Shown piece by piece: positions 1 to 8,147 of a stretch of 59,080 bases of DNA. How positions within the stretch are numbered: the first letter of the stretch is position 1; each line of letters opens with the position of its first letter. A program made the position numbers and the translations under genes. The notes under the pieces are model-generated. The model was not told the origin of the DNA and made no database searches. It worked only from the letters and a program-made list of their open reading frames with translations. The stretch comes from Endomicrobium sp. (GTDB lineage: Bacteria; Elusimicrobiota; Endomicrobiia; Endomicrobiales; Endomicrobiaceae): NCBI GenBank assembly GCA_031289585.1, contig JAITPF010000016.1:1-59080 (forward strand), written 5' to 3'.

Positions 1-50
1 AGCCCAAGCCCAAGCCCAAGCCCAAGCCCGAGACCGAGCCCAATTCCTAG
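1..50. repeat. AGCCCA hexamer tandem repeat at window edge
   Basis: Five near-perfect copies of AGCCCA open the window and degenerate into a GAGACCGAGCCC tail. In the third + frame the copies read as alternating Pro-Lys and end ETEPNS then TAG at 48-50, so this could be the Pro-Lys tail of a gene entering from the left. Other frames give Ser-Pro or Ala-Gln repeats. Without upstream sequence the repeat is certain and the coding reading is only a possibility. Confidence 0.6.
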
Positions 51-217
51 ACGACTTCTCTATATAGCCACGCCAGGAGAATAAAAAGCGAGGAAAAAGC
101 AGATTGGAAAAGATGAAAATATAGATTGAATGAAGAAGCACTATGAAAGAAAGGAGGCAATAGAGTTGGGATTGAAGGATCAATGCAAGAATGAAATAGT
201 AAAAGAAAGAGTATGAA
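51..217 (+). other. Purine-rich gap with a possible 28-codon ORF
   Basis: This stretch is strongly purine-biased on the + strand. The only ORF noticed is ATG 130 to TGA 216 (28 codons, starting MKKHYERKEAIE), which has no clear ribosome-binding site and abuts the hairpin at 218-251. No family is recognised. It may be a decayed gene end rather than a gene. Confidence 0.2.
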
Positions 218-251
218 AGGGGCTGTCCTTGGCGTAAAAAGGACAGCCCCT
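218..251 (-). terminator. Rho-independent terminator-like hairpin
   Basis: The arms AGGGGCTGTCCTT (218-230) and AAGGACAGCCCCT (239-251) form a 13-bp perfect stem with a short loop, and T-rich sequence follows on both strands. It lies downstream of the leftward YD-repeat-like gene. A similar GGCTGTCCT/AGGACAGCC stem follows the porin at 56740-56769, so the stem sequence is reused. Confidence 0.75.
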
Positions 252-322
252 GTTGTGTTTTAACCCACCCCTTTAACAGATACAATTTATTTGCAAAAAC
301 CACAAACTTTACTGTGTATCTT

Positions 323-433
323 TTACAACGAGGTCTCTAAATATTTCTGGTCAATTAATCCTGCATCAATCCACTGCTTCACATCTTCGGCTGTAGGTTC
401 TTCGTCATCTTCAAGCTGCAAAACAAGCTCTCT
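323..433 (-). pseudogene. Out-of-frame C-terminal tail of the YD-repeat-like gene
   Basis: Shifting frame inside the AGAGAG run near 428-435 joins the upstream gene to about 35 open codons reading ELVLQLEDDEEPTAEDV, then KQWIDAGLIDQKYLETSL and TAA at 323-325. The tail is acidic, has normal composition, and ends just before the terminator. It is therefore more likely the original C-terminus than the RACFAA end of the called ORF. Confidence 0.55.
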
Positions 434-1472
434 TCTTTCCATTCTTAAACACGGTAATCTGCTTATCCCTTGCGTTCCATACGCCTACAAGCTGCCCTTT
501 GTAATATAAATTTTTACTTATTACTTCATCATTAAATGTGGTATATAATGTTCTGCCATCTATATCGTACCATATTGTTTCTTGATTAGTTCTGTTAAAA
601 GTAAACATAAGTTTTGACCCATTCCAAGAATAATCTATAACAACTGCTCCTTCAGCATTTTTTGTGTATTGCTGCCTGCCATTTTTGTAGTAGGTTGTTT
701 CTCTTGTTGACGGGTCATATGTATTATCTAAAACGTAGTCACCATTTTTATCATAAAGATAGTTATACTGTTCAAGAATTATGCCATCTTTATTTTCAGT
801 ATAAGTTACATTTCGATGTTCATCATAATGTGTCTTATTGCCGTACATATCTGTTCTTAAAATAAGTTTGTTTTTGTTGTCATATTCGTATTTTGCCGTG
901 AGGTTACCTTCATAATCTACATCATAAGCTACCAACCCTTTTTCATAAATTGTCTTGCCATGTGTTAGTTCATTTGTAATAGAAGTAACAGTTTTGCCAT
1001 AACTATTATACGTATATGTTTTTGTAAGATTTTTATCTTTATCGTACTCTTTTACAACATTTCCACCAAAACAGGTTTCTTTATAGGAAAGAATTTCTCC
1101 AAACTCATTTCTAACTTCTATAAGATTTGTTCCCTTAAGATTCTTTTCCGTACTTATAAGTTTTCCTTCAGCATCAAAAGTTTTTGCAATACCATTAAGA
1201 GAATAAGTAACTTGTCCGTCTTTAGATACGCTTACAGCAAGTTTACCCATAGGGGTAAAATATTGCTTATTTCCTAAAGAATCTGTTGCCTCCACAGGTC
1301 TGTTTGGTAGTATAGCCATCATTTGATTAGGTTTTGCAAAATCTTTCAAATCTTCTACACTTCTACCTTCAGGTCCTATAGAGTAAGGGTTATGTATAGA
1401 CAAAAGCTGAGCATTTAATTTTAATAATGGTGACATAAATATAAGAGATATTAATAGAATTATTTTTCTCAT
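411..1472 (-). CDS. Exported YD-repeat-like protein of unknown function
   Basis: The 353-residue ORF starts with a signal peptide (MRKIILLISLIFMSPLLKLNA), so the product should cross the inner membrane. The rest is Tyr/Asp/Gly/Asn-rich with loosely repeated units such as YDKDKNLTKTYTYN and YEYDNKNKLILRTDMYGNK, the pattern of YD/RHS-type beta-strand repeats. A GGAGAAGG ribosome-binding site sits before ATG 1472. The ORF ends RACFAA, but a different frame continues with a convincing acidic tail to 323 (separate entry), so this is probably a recent frameshift allele or a sequencing indel. No enzymatic domain is recognised. A surface or periplasmic location is inference. Confidence 0.7.
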   Translation of the reverse strand: MRKIILLISLIFMSPLLKLNAQLLSIHNPYSIGPEGRSVEDLKDFAKPNQMMAILPNRPVEATDSLGNKQYFTPMGKLAVSVSKDGQVTYSLNGIAKTFDAEGKLISTEKNLKGTNLIEVRNEFGEILSYKETCFGGNVVKEYDKDKNLTKTYTYNSYGKTVTSITNELTHGKTIYEKGLVAYDVDYEGNLTAKYEYDNKNKLILRTDMYGNKTHYDEHRNVTYTENKDGIILEQYNYLYDKNGDYVLDNTYDPSTRETTYYKNGRQQYTKNAEGAVVIDYSWNGSKLMFTFNRTNQETIWYDIDGRTLYTTFNDEVISKNLYYKGQLVGVWNARDKQITVFKNGKKRACFAA

Positions 1473-1533
1473 ATCCTTCTCCTATTTTCCAACAAGAGTA
1501 TATATAATTGAGACAAAAAGCTACCTCTATAAA

Positions 1534-1549
1534 TAAATGTGAAAAACTT
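1534..1549 (-). promoter_or_regulatory. AAGTTTTTCACATTTA motif upstream of exported-protein gene
   Basis: On the minus strand these 16 bases are identical to part of the upstream element at 51819-51889, and they lie about 60 bp before the start of the YD-repeat-like gene. The motif contains TTTTTCACA, which also fits a relaxed DnaA box. Whether it is bound by anything is unknown. Confidence 0.3.
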
Positions 1550-1634
1550 ATAAACTCTAAAGAAATTAAAGACAACAACAAACGCTAAAGCATTTCAATA
1601 TCATACTTTTACTAGCATCATTTTTCTTTTCAAG

Positions 1635-2036
1635 TTATTTTAGTGCTAAATTAAAATTTACGACATTAATACGCATTCTAATTACATTACCATTTATTTT
1701 TACATTATCTGTTCCTTCAACTACTGAATTAGGAACAACAATATTACCAAATACTGTTACCGGTTTGTCTAAATTTTTTAATAGGTTTGGAAGTTGATCT
1801 CCAAGTAAAATATAATACAAGCCATTGTTGCCTTTTAGATAGACAATATTGTCAACAGTCTGCTGTTTAATTATTCCTTTTACTTTTATCATAAACTCTG
1901 CGCTAGGAGGTTTTTGTTGCGGAGGTTTTGTATGTCTTACCATTATTACAGGAACAACAGCTATAAGAGCTACCAACCCAATAATTATTAATGCAAAAAC
2001 AATCCACTTTTTCTTATTGCTTTTTGACGGTTCCAT
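1635..2036 (-). CDS. Small membrane-anchored protein, possible OB-fold domain
   Basis: The 133-residue protein has a basic N-terminus (MEPSKSNKKK), one membrane helix at about residues 11-33, a Pro-rich linker, and a C-terminal domain of alternating beta-strand segments (residues 47-133). The domain is reminiscent of small OB-like tRNA_anti-like domains, but this is only a resemblance. A GGAGG motif about 10 bp upstream supports ATG 2036. It is transcribed away from rpsO. No function is recognised; periplasmic exposure of the C-terminal domain is inferred from the anchor and basic N-terminus. Confidence 0.6.
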   Translation of the reverse strand: MEPSKSNKKKWIVFALIIIGLVALIAVVPVIMVRHTKPPQQKPPSAEFMIKVKGIIKQQTVDNIVYLKGNNGLYYILLGDQLPNLLKNLDKPVTVFGNIVVPNSVVEGTDNVKINGNVIRMRINVVNFNLALK

Positions 2037-2137
2037 AATAAAATGCCTCCATTAAATTAATTAGCGAGACCCCTTTACTCTCATAGAATTATATCTTTTT
2101 TTTGATTAATTTAGCAATACATACACACACACGTAAT

Positions 2138-2166
2138 TGGACAGAAAATAAAATATTTGATATAAT
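2138..2166 (+). promoter_or_regulatory. Sigma70-type promoter for rpsO-pnp
   Basis: TGGACA (2138-2143, five of six matches) is followed after 17 bp by a perfect TATAAT (2161-2166). The predicted start near 2173 gives a leader of about 50 nt with the rpsO Shine-Dalgarno AGGAG at 2210-2214. Confidence 0.6.
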
Positions 2167-2222
2167 TTCAAATTGAAGTTGTAGAATTATTAAAGCGTAA
2201 TAAAAGATAAGGAGTCATAAAT

Positions 2223-2483
2223 ATGGCATTTGAAAAAAAAGCAGTAGTTGAGCAGTTTAAAACGCATGCGACTGATACTGGCTCTCCTGAAGTTCAGATT
2301 GCTCTTTTTACAACGAGGATTAAATATCTTTCAGATCATTTTCAGAAATTTCCGAAAGATTTTGGTTCAAGAGTAGGATTTCTTAAAGTGATAGGTCAGA
2401 GAAGAAGATTGTTGGACTATATTAAGAAACATAACAAAGACAGTTATTCTTCATTAATTAAAAAATTAGATCTTAGGAAGTAA
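2223..2483 (+). CDS. rpsO: 30S ribosomal protein S15
   Basis: The 86 residues match S15, which binds 16S rRNA and helps assemble the small-subunit platform. The hallmark segments THATDTGSPEVQIALFT and GQRRRLLDYIKK are present. Length is close to the usual 88-89. AGGAG lies 8 bp before ATG 2223. The following gene is pnp, the classic rpsO-pnp order. No regulatory pseudoknot could be confirmed by eye. Confidence 0.97.
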   Translation: MAFEKKAVVEQFKTHATDTGSPEVQIALFTTRIKYLSDHFQKFPKDFGSRVGFLKVIGQRRRLLDYIKKHNKDSYSSLIKKLDLRK

Positions 2484-2529
2484 AAAATAATAGCCCTGCA
2501 GAGCTACAAGCGCCATAAAGGGTACAAAG

Positions 2530-2554
2530 AAATGCCTATTTATCTAAGCATTTT
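2530..2554 (+). terminator. Weak hairpin between rpsO and pnp
   Basis: AAATGC (2530-2535) pairs with GCATTT (2549-2554) and is followed by T-rich sequence (GTATTTTTTG). The 6-bp stem is weak. It may be an attenuator or a processing hairpin, as the rpsO-pnp spacer is in other bacteria. Confidence 0.3.
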
Positions 2555-2581
2555 TTGTATTTTTTGTGGGAAGACTGTTAG

Positions 2582-4666
2582 GTGATGGAGTTAAAAGTGG
2601 AATATTTTAAAAAAGAAGTAAAAGTTGACGGTAAAGAATTTACTATTGAATCCGGTAAAGTTGCAAAGCAGTCAAATGGTTCCTGCACTGTAAGAATTGG
2701 AGATACAATAGTTTTAGTTACAGCAGTTGCTTCAAAAAACCCTAAAGTTGGCATAGATTTTATGCCTTTAACAGTAGACTACAGAGAAAGAACTTATGCT
2801 GCCGGCAGAATACCAGGTGGTTTCTTTAAAAGAGAAGCTAGACCAAGAGATAGTGAGATATTAGTAAGCAGGCTTATAGATAGAAGTATCAGACCTCTTT
2901 TTTCTGAGTATTGGAGAAACGATACGCAAATTTCCGCGATTGTTCTTTCACATGATGGTGAAAGTTATTCAGAAATAGCAGCTATTTTAGGTGCTTCTGT
3001 TGCATTATACACCTCTGATTTGCCTTTTGTAACGCCTATAGCGTCTGTAAGAATAGGGAAAATAAATGGACAGCTTGTTGTAAATCCTTCAATTGCAGAT
3101 CGGAAATTGAGTGTTTTAGACTTAATTGTTAGCGGAACTGAGGAAGCTTTGACAATGGTTGAAGCTGGCGCACAGGAACTTTCAGAATCTGAAATGCTTG
3201 ATGCTTTAAACCTTGCAAGAGAAACGATAAAAAAAATATGCTTATTTCAGAAGGAACTTCCTACAAAAATAAAAACTACAGTTGCAGAACCTCAATATAA
3301 CCCATCATTGAAAGCAGACATTGAAGCTGAAGCTATTTCAAAAGCCGAAGCTGGTGTTGTGATTAAAGAAAAGGGCAATAGAGAGTTTTTTTGGGATTCA
3401 TTTAAAAAAGATATATCAGCGAGACTTCTCGAAAAGTATCCGGAAGAATTACCAATAACAATAGATGTGATATTAGAAGATATTTTTTATAAAAAGGCAA
3501 GAGAACTTGTTTTAAATAAAAAAGTTCGTACAGATGGGCGCGGTTTGGAAGAGATAAGGCCTATAACCTGTGAAACTAATGCGCTTCCAAGAGTTCATGG
3601 TTCGAGTTTATTTACAAGGGGACAGACTCAGGCTTTAGTAACAGTCACACTTGGAACTCCGGGCGATATGCAGATTATGGATGAGCTTGCTGGTGAGTAT
3701 AAAGAACGTTTTCTGCTTCATTATAATTTCCCTGGTTTTGCAACAGGTGAACCTAAAAATGAAAGATCTACAAGTAGAAGAGAAATTGGACATGGGAATT
3801 TGGCTAAAAGAGCTTTAATGCCTATTTTGCCAAAAGAAGAAGACTTTGGTTATACAATAAGAATAGTATCGGACATATTAGAGTCTAATGGTTCTTCTTC
3901 TATGGCTTCAGTTTGTGGAGGTTCACTTGCTTTGTTTAATGCAGGTGTTCCTGTAAAATCAAGTTGTGCTGGTGTTGCTATGGGGCTTATGAAAGAAGGT
4001 AACAACTATGTTATTTTAACAGATATTATGGGAATGGAAGATCATCTTGGAGATATGGATTTTAAAGTTGCGGGCACAAGAAAAGGTATTACCGCTCTTC
4101 AAATGGACATAAAAATTTCAGGACTTACGACTGAAATAATGTCTCAGGCTCTTGATCAGGCAAAACGTGGAAGATTTTTTATATTAGATAAAATGGATGA
4201 AGCAGTTTCAGTTCCTGAAAATAATCTTTCGAATTTTGCACCTCGTATGGCAACTTTAACAATCCCTCAAAGTAAAATAGGTGAACTTATAGGTCCTGGT
4301 GGAAAAAATATAAGAAAAATTCAGGAAGATAATAACGTTAAAATAGATATTGAAGAAACTGGCAAAGTATTTATTTCAGGTATAGAATATACAGGTGTTG
4401 AATCTGCAAAAGCATATGTTGAATCATTGACAGCTGAAGTAGAAGTCGGAAAAATTTATAAAGGCAAAATTGTAAAAATAATGGCGTTTGGTGCTTTTGC
4501 CGAAATTTTACCAGGTCAAGAAGGATTAATACACATTTCTCAGCTTTCAAATCAACATACAAGAAAAGTAGAGGATATTGTAAAAGAAGGCGATGAAGTT
4601 AAGGTTAAAGTAATTGAAATTGATAAACAAGGAAGAATAAATTTAAGCATAAAAGCAGCTTTATAA
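2582..4666 (+). CDS. pnp: Polyribonucleotide nucleotidyltransferase (PNPase)
   Basis: This is the phosphorolytic 3'-5' exoribonuclease of mRNA decay. The order is two RNase PH-like domains (about 10-220 and 310-540) split by a helical linker, then KH (IGELIGPGGKNIRKIQ, about 560-615) and S1 (GKIYKGKIVKIMAFGAFAEI, about 620-690). Length is normal at 694. The track start GTG 2582 and ATG 2585 have little ribosome-binding sequence. GTG 2597 has GGAG six bases upstream and gives MEYFKKEVKV, the usual PNPase N-terminus, so 2597 is a serious alternative start. Confidence 0.97.
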   Translation: MMELKVEYFKKEVKVDGKEFTIESGKVAKQSNGSCTVRIGDTIVLVTAVASKNPKVGIDFMPLTVDYRERTYAAGRIPGGFFKREARPRDSEILVSRLIDRSIRPLFSEYWRNDTQISAIVLSHDGESYSEIAAILGASVALYTSDLPFVTPIASVRIGKINGQLVVNPSIADRKLSVLDLIVSGTEEALTMVEAGAQELSESEMLDALNLARETIKKICLFQKELPTKIKTTVAEPQYNPSLKADIEAEAISKAEAGVVIKEKGNREFFWDSFKKDISARLLEKYPEELPITIDVILEDIFYKKARELVLNKKVRTDGRGLEEIRPITCETNALPRVHGSSLFTRGQTQALVTVTLGTPGDMQIMDELAGEYKERFLLHYNFPGFATGEPKNERSTSRREIGHGNLAKRALMPILPKEEDFGYTIRIVSDILESNGSSSMASVCGGSLALFNAGVPVKSSCAGVAMGLMKEGNNYVILTDIMGMEDHLGDMDFKVAGTRKGITALQMDIKISGLTTEIMSQALDQAKRGRFFILDKMDEAVSVPENNLSNFAPRMATLTIPQSKIGELIGPGGKNIRKIQEDNNVKIDIEETGKVFISGIEYTGVESAKAYVESLTAEVEVGKIYKGKIVKIMAFGAFAEILPGQEGLIHISQLSNQHTRKVEDIVKEGDEVKVKVIEIDKQGRINLSIKAAL

Positions 4667-4694
4667 TATAAACTTTTTATTTTAAAGGGTTAAT

Positions 4695-5147
4695 ATGGAT
4701 AATAGCATTAGAAGCAAAGTAAAATCTCTTTATGAAATAATGCAAGATGAAAAGATTCAAGAACTTAAGGTAAATTCAAAAGATTGCAGTATTTGTATAA
4801 AACGCAAAGATCCAAATGAAAATAATCATATTGTAGTTCAAAAGAAACAAACTGCTGTACAAAAACCTGTGGTTTCTGAAGACAATCAAAAAGAATTGAT
4901 AACTTTGGTCGAAACGATAAAATCTCCAATAACAGGTGTATTTTATAAATCTCCATCACCTTCGTCTCCTTCATTTATAAATGAAGGAAATATTGTGGAA
5001 ATTGGAAAGACAGTATGTATAATTGAAGCAATGAAAGTTATGAATGAGATAAAAGCTATCTTCAAAGCAAAAATAGTAAAAATATTAGTAGATAATGGAA
5101 CCTCAGTAAATTCAGGACAGGACTTATTTGAAATAGAAAAGGTATAA
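4695..5147 (+). CDS. accB: Biotin carboxyl carrier protein-like biotinyl-domain protein
   Basis: The 150-residue protein has a basic N-terminal region, a linker (about 40-75) and a C-terminal biotinyl domain with the biotinylation motif EAMKVMNE (lysine near residue 113). It is the size of AccB, which carries CO2 for acetyl-CoA carboxylase in fatty acid synthesis. No accC follows; a winged-helix gene starts 4 bp later. A BCCP of another biotin enzyme cannot be excluded, but the N-terminal region fits AccB. Confidence 0.85.
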   Translation: MDNSIRSKVKSLYEIMQDEKIQELKVNSKDCSICIKRKDPNENNHIVVQKKQTAVQKPVVSEDNQKELITLVETIKSPITGVFYKSPSPSSPSFINEGNIVEIGKTVCIIEAMKVMNEIKAIFKAKIVKILVDNGTSVNSGQDLFEIEKV

Positions 5148-5150
5148 ATA

Positions 5151-5357
5151 ATGAGCAAAATGTCTTGGAAGGTAGGCTCTGCTGCAGGTGAAATTTGGCG
5201 GTATTTGTCTAAAAATGGCGAAGCATCACCGATAAAAATAAAAGCAAGTCTAGGTATGTCCAATACAATGCTCTATCTTGCGTTAGGTTGGCTTTCAAGA
5301 GAAGATAAAGTAATTATCAATCAAGTCGAATATAGCTATAGAGTTTCTTTAAAATAA
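5151..5357 (+). CDS. DUF2582-type winged helix-turn-helix protein
   Basis: The 68 residues resemble the DUF2582 winged-helix family: a VGSAAGEIWRYLSKNG helix, SPIKIKASLGMS, and the family signature LALGWLSREDKV. These are small, probably nucleic-acid-binding proteins of unknown role. The ATG at 5151 follows the accB stop by 3 nt, so the two are likely cotranscribed. No other domain is present. Confidence 0.75.
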   Translation: MSKMSWKVGSAAGEIWRYLSKNGEASPIKIKASLGMSNTMLYLALGWLSREDKVIINQVEYSYRVSLK

Positions 5358-5566
5358 TTTCCTAAAATATAACAACCTTTAGAGTTTGTTCAATACTAAT
5401 AGGACGAAAGTGTTGTTTGGGTTTTTGAGGAAATTTTGGCTGTTTTGTGATAGGCAATATTGAATTGAATTGACAGAACAACTTTAATCTTGTAATTTTT
5501 TTGTTATCATCTTTTTTCCCCTCTGTACTTTATTTTTCTCACAAGCGTAGAGTAGGAAGTGATGGT

Positions 5567-7756
5567 ATGAGACTTGGTAAAAGGTGTTCTTTTGTGAAAA
5601 AAAACAAAGAAGCTAAAAATAAAAAACAAAATAATTTAAAAAGAAACAGAGAAGCTGCAGCTCTATTTTTTGTTTTGGCGTCTTTTTTAAGCGCTTATGT
5701 TTTTATTGTTCCAACTAAATCGGGGGTACTTGGTCAAGCGTTCTCTACTGTAATGTTTGGTGTATTTGGGACAGCATCTTATATTCTACCTCTAGTTTTT
5801 TTACATTATTTTATAATACATATTAGACAATCTGTAGAGTTAAGAGAAAGACTTGATTTTATATGGTCCATTATCTGTCTTGTTTCTTCTTCTGTCTTAT
5901 TTGAAGCAATGCATTTTATATTCGCACTTAAAGTTTTTGGTGGTTGGATTGGCAGTAATTTATATCCATTTTTTAAAGAACTTCTTGACGTATGGCTTGG
6001 TTTTGCTGTTATTGCAACAATTTCTGTGTTTTCTGTTGCAAAACTTTTAAGGATTTCACTAAGTTCATATATATATAATTTTCTAAAAAAATTAAAAGAA
6101 GATGTAATAAAATCAAATGAAGAAAAAAAATTTCAAAATACAATTCAAAAAAAGAGACAAGAACCTGTAATACAACAGAAATTTATGCCAGAAGTTTCTA
6201 AATCTAAACCTATGCCAAATATTGTAAGTAAGCAAGAAAAAGAAGAAAATGGAAAAGATCAGTCAATTATTGAACAAGAAAAAATCTACAGCAAAACTTT
6301 TGATTATAAACTTCCTCCTACTTATCTGCTTAAGAATGATTCTGCCACAGGTTTTGAGAAAAATAAAGATGAACTTTTAGATAGAGCAGAACTTTTGAGA
6401 ACCACTCTTGCAGATTTTGGTATAACTGCAGAGGTTAAGGATATTATTCCGGGTCCTGTAGTAACTCGTTATGATTTGGTTTTAGCTCCAGGAATAAGAA
6501 TTCAGACTGTATCTAATATTATAGATAATATTTCTCTTACTATGCGTACTGCATCAATAAGAGTTGTTCCTATACCTGAGAAAGCGGCAGTAGGAATAGA
6601 AGTGCCTAATCCATCAAGTGTTATTGTTGGCTTAAGAGGAATTTTAGAAAGCAATGCTTTTGAAAATTCCAAACCATTGCTTACTTTAGCTTTAGGAAAA
6701 ACAACTGATGGGATAGGTTATATAACTAATTTAACTTCAATGCCACATCTTCTAATTGCAGGAGCTACTGGTTCAGGAAAAAGTGTGGGCATTCATACAA
6801 TAATACTTTCTATTTTATATAAGGCTCGTCCTGATGAAGTGAAATTTATGTTAATTGATCCTAAACGCGTTGAAATGCCTATATATAAAGATATTCCACA
6901 TATGTATAATCCATGCACCAGAGCAGCTGATGCAGATATCATAACAAATCCTAGAGAAGCTGCTGCAGCTTTAAAAAAACTAGTGTCTGTTATGGATGAA
7001 AGATATGCGAAATTTGCTAAAGAAATGGTGAGAAATATTGAAGATTACAATAATAAAATGGTTGAAATTGGTGGAGAAAAAGAATTTTATATTATTGTTA
7101 TAATTGATGAACTTGCAGATTTAATGCTTGTAGTACAGAAAGAAATAGAAGATTCTATACAGCGTTTAGCTCAAATGGCACGAGCTGTAGGCATACATTT
7201 AATTCTTGCAACACAACGACCTTCAGTTAACGTTATAACTGGTATTATTAAAGCTAACTTCCCTGCAAGACTTTCATTTCAGACAACATCTAAAATAGAT
7301 TCAAGAGTTATTTTAGATATGCTTGGAGCAGAAAGTTTAATGGGTAAAGGCGATATGTTGTTTTTACCGCCTGGAGAAGCAAGACCTGTTCGTCTTCAAG
7401 GAGCTTATGTTGCATTGAAAGAAGCTGAAAAGATTATATCTTTTATAAATGATCAAAATTTCCCTAGAATGTATGAGCCCATTGCTGTTGAAGTTTCAGG
7501 CAAGAGTGGCTTTAATCCAAACGAAGAAAAAGGGATGAAAGATTTACTTCCGGCTCTTAAACTTATAAATGATCGTAAGCGTATATCTCAGGATTTGCTT
7601 AAGGCAAATTTTGGTGGTTCAGCACGAGCTACAAACATATTGAGTATTCTTGAAACAGAAGGTTTTATAACAAAACCAGAAGGTACTAATAAGTGGCAAA
7701 TAGATTATGAAAAAATAACACAATACTTAGAAGACAAAGTGGAGATTAAAGAGTGA
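5567..7756 (+). CDS. ftsK: DNA translocase FtsK/SpoIIIE
   Basis: This septal DNA pump clears chromosome dimers and helps cell division. The N-terminus carries about four membrane helices (about 25-185), then a charged linker, the alpha/beta RecA-like motor with Walker A GATGSGKSVGIHT, Walker B IIVIIDELADLML and QRPSVNVITG, and a C-terminal gamma winged helix (SQDLLKANFGGSARATNIL). The track start TTG 5501 is unlikely. ATG 5567 has AGGAAG seven bases upstream and gives 729 residues. Confidence 0.95.
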   Translation: MRLGKRCSFVKKNKEAKNKKQNNLKRNREAAALFFVLASFLSAYVFIVPTKSGVLGQAFSTVMFGVFGTASYILPLVFLHYFIIHIRQSVELRERLDFIWSIICLVSSSVLFEAMHFIFALKVFGGWIGSNLYPFFKELLDVWLGFAVIATISVFSVAKLLRISLSSYIYNFLKKLKEDVIKSNEEKKFQNTIQKKRQEPVIQQKFMPEVSKSKPMPNIVSKQEKEENGKDQSIIEQEKIYSKTFDYKLPPTYLLKNDSATGFEKNKDELLDRAELLRTTLADFGITAEVKDIIPGPVVTRYDLVLAPGIRIQTVSNIIDNISLTMRTASIRVVPIPEKAAVGIEVPNPSSVIVGLRGILESNAFENSKPLLTLALGKTTDGIGYITNLTSMPHLLIAGATGSGKSVGIHTIILSILYKARPDEVKFMLIDPKRVEMPIYKDIPHMYNPCTRAADADIITNPREAAAALKKLVSVMDERYAKFAKEMVRNIEDYNNKMVEIGGEKEFYIIVIIDELADLMLVVQKEIEDSIQRLAQMARAVGIHLILATQRPSVNVITGIIKANFPARLSFQTTSKIDSRVILDMLGAESLMGKGDMLFLPPGEARPVRLQGAYVALKEAEKIISFINDQNFPRMYEPIAVEVSGKSGFNPNEEKGMKDLLPALKLINDRKRISQDLLKANFGGSARATNILSILETEGFITKPEGTNKWQIDYEKITQYLEDKVEIKE

Positions 7757-8147
7757 AAAATGAACTAAACAATATATCCCACAACATACACCTTTTCATT
7801 GTAAAGATTGTCACGATTGCTACGTAGCCCCTCGCAGCCTTTGACAATGTGCAATTGTTACTTAAAAATAATATACTTTATACTTTTAAGTTATTGAAAG
7901 GTGGTCATCGAGATTGATCTTAAATTAGTGGGAAAGAGGACTCCCCCCCCCTACTTTTCGTATTGAAATAGCCTCTTTGTATATTTCATCGCAATTGCAA
8001 ATGGTAGTTGAAACTAAAGATTTGTTATTTCAGAATGTTTTGGCAGGAAATAATAACGCATGACTATTGCGCCAGTTTTTAAAAATTGTTCGTAATCGAT
8101 ACCTTTTTCAAACGCATTAATGAATACAAGGTCTTATATTTTCTTTA
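7757..8147. other. Gene-free spacer with a C9 tract and a possible gene fragment
   Basis: No intact gene was found between convergent ftsK and glnN. The spacer holds a run of nine C at 7943-7951, unusual in such AT-rich DNA, and a minus-strand open segment listed separately. No terminator with a clean stem was recognised. Confidence 0.5.
8014..8133 (-). pseudogene. Unidentified coding remnant, 39 codons
   Basis: Between two stops the minus strand reads DLVFINAFEKGIDYEQFLKT and GAIVMRYYFLPKHSEITNL, then TAG at 8014-8016. The composition is protein-like but there is no start codon at the left end and no ribosome-binding site. No family is recognised. It may be the end of a gene destroyed downstream of glnN, or chance. 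Confidence 0.25.

Noticed and set aside
5470-5498. ftsK promoter TTGACA-N17-TAATTT
   Set aside because: The -35 is perfect but the -10 matches poorly, so it is not listed as a feature.
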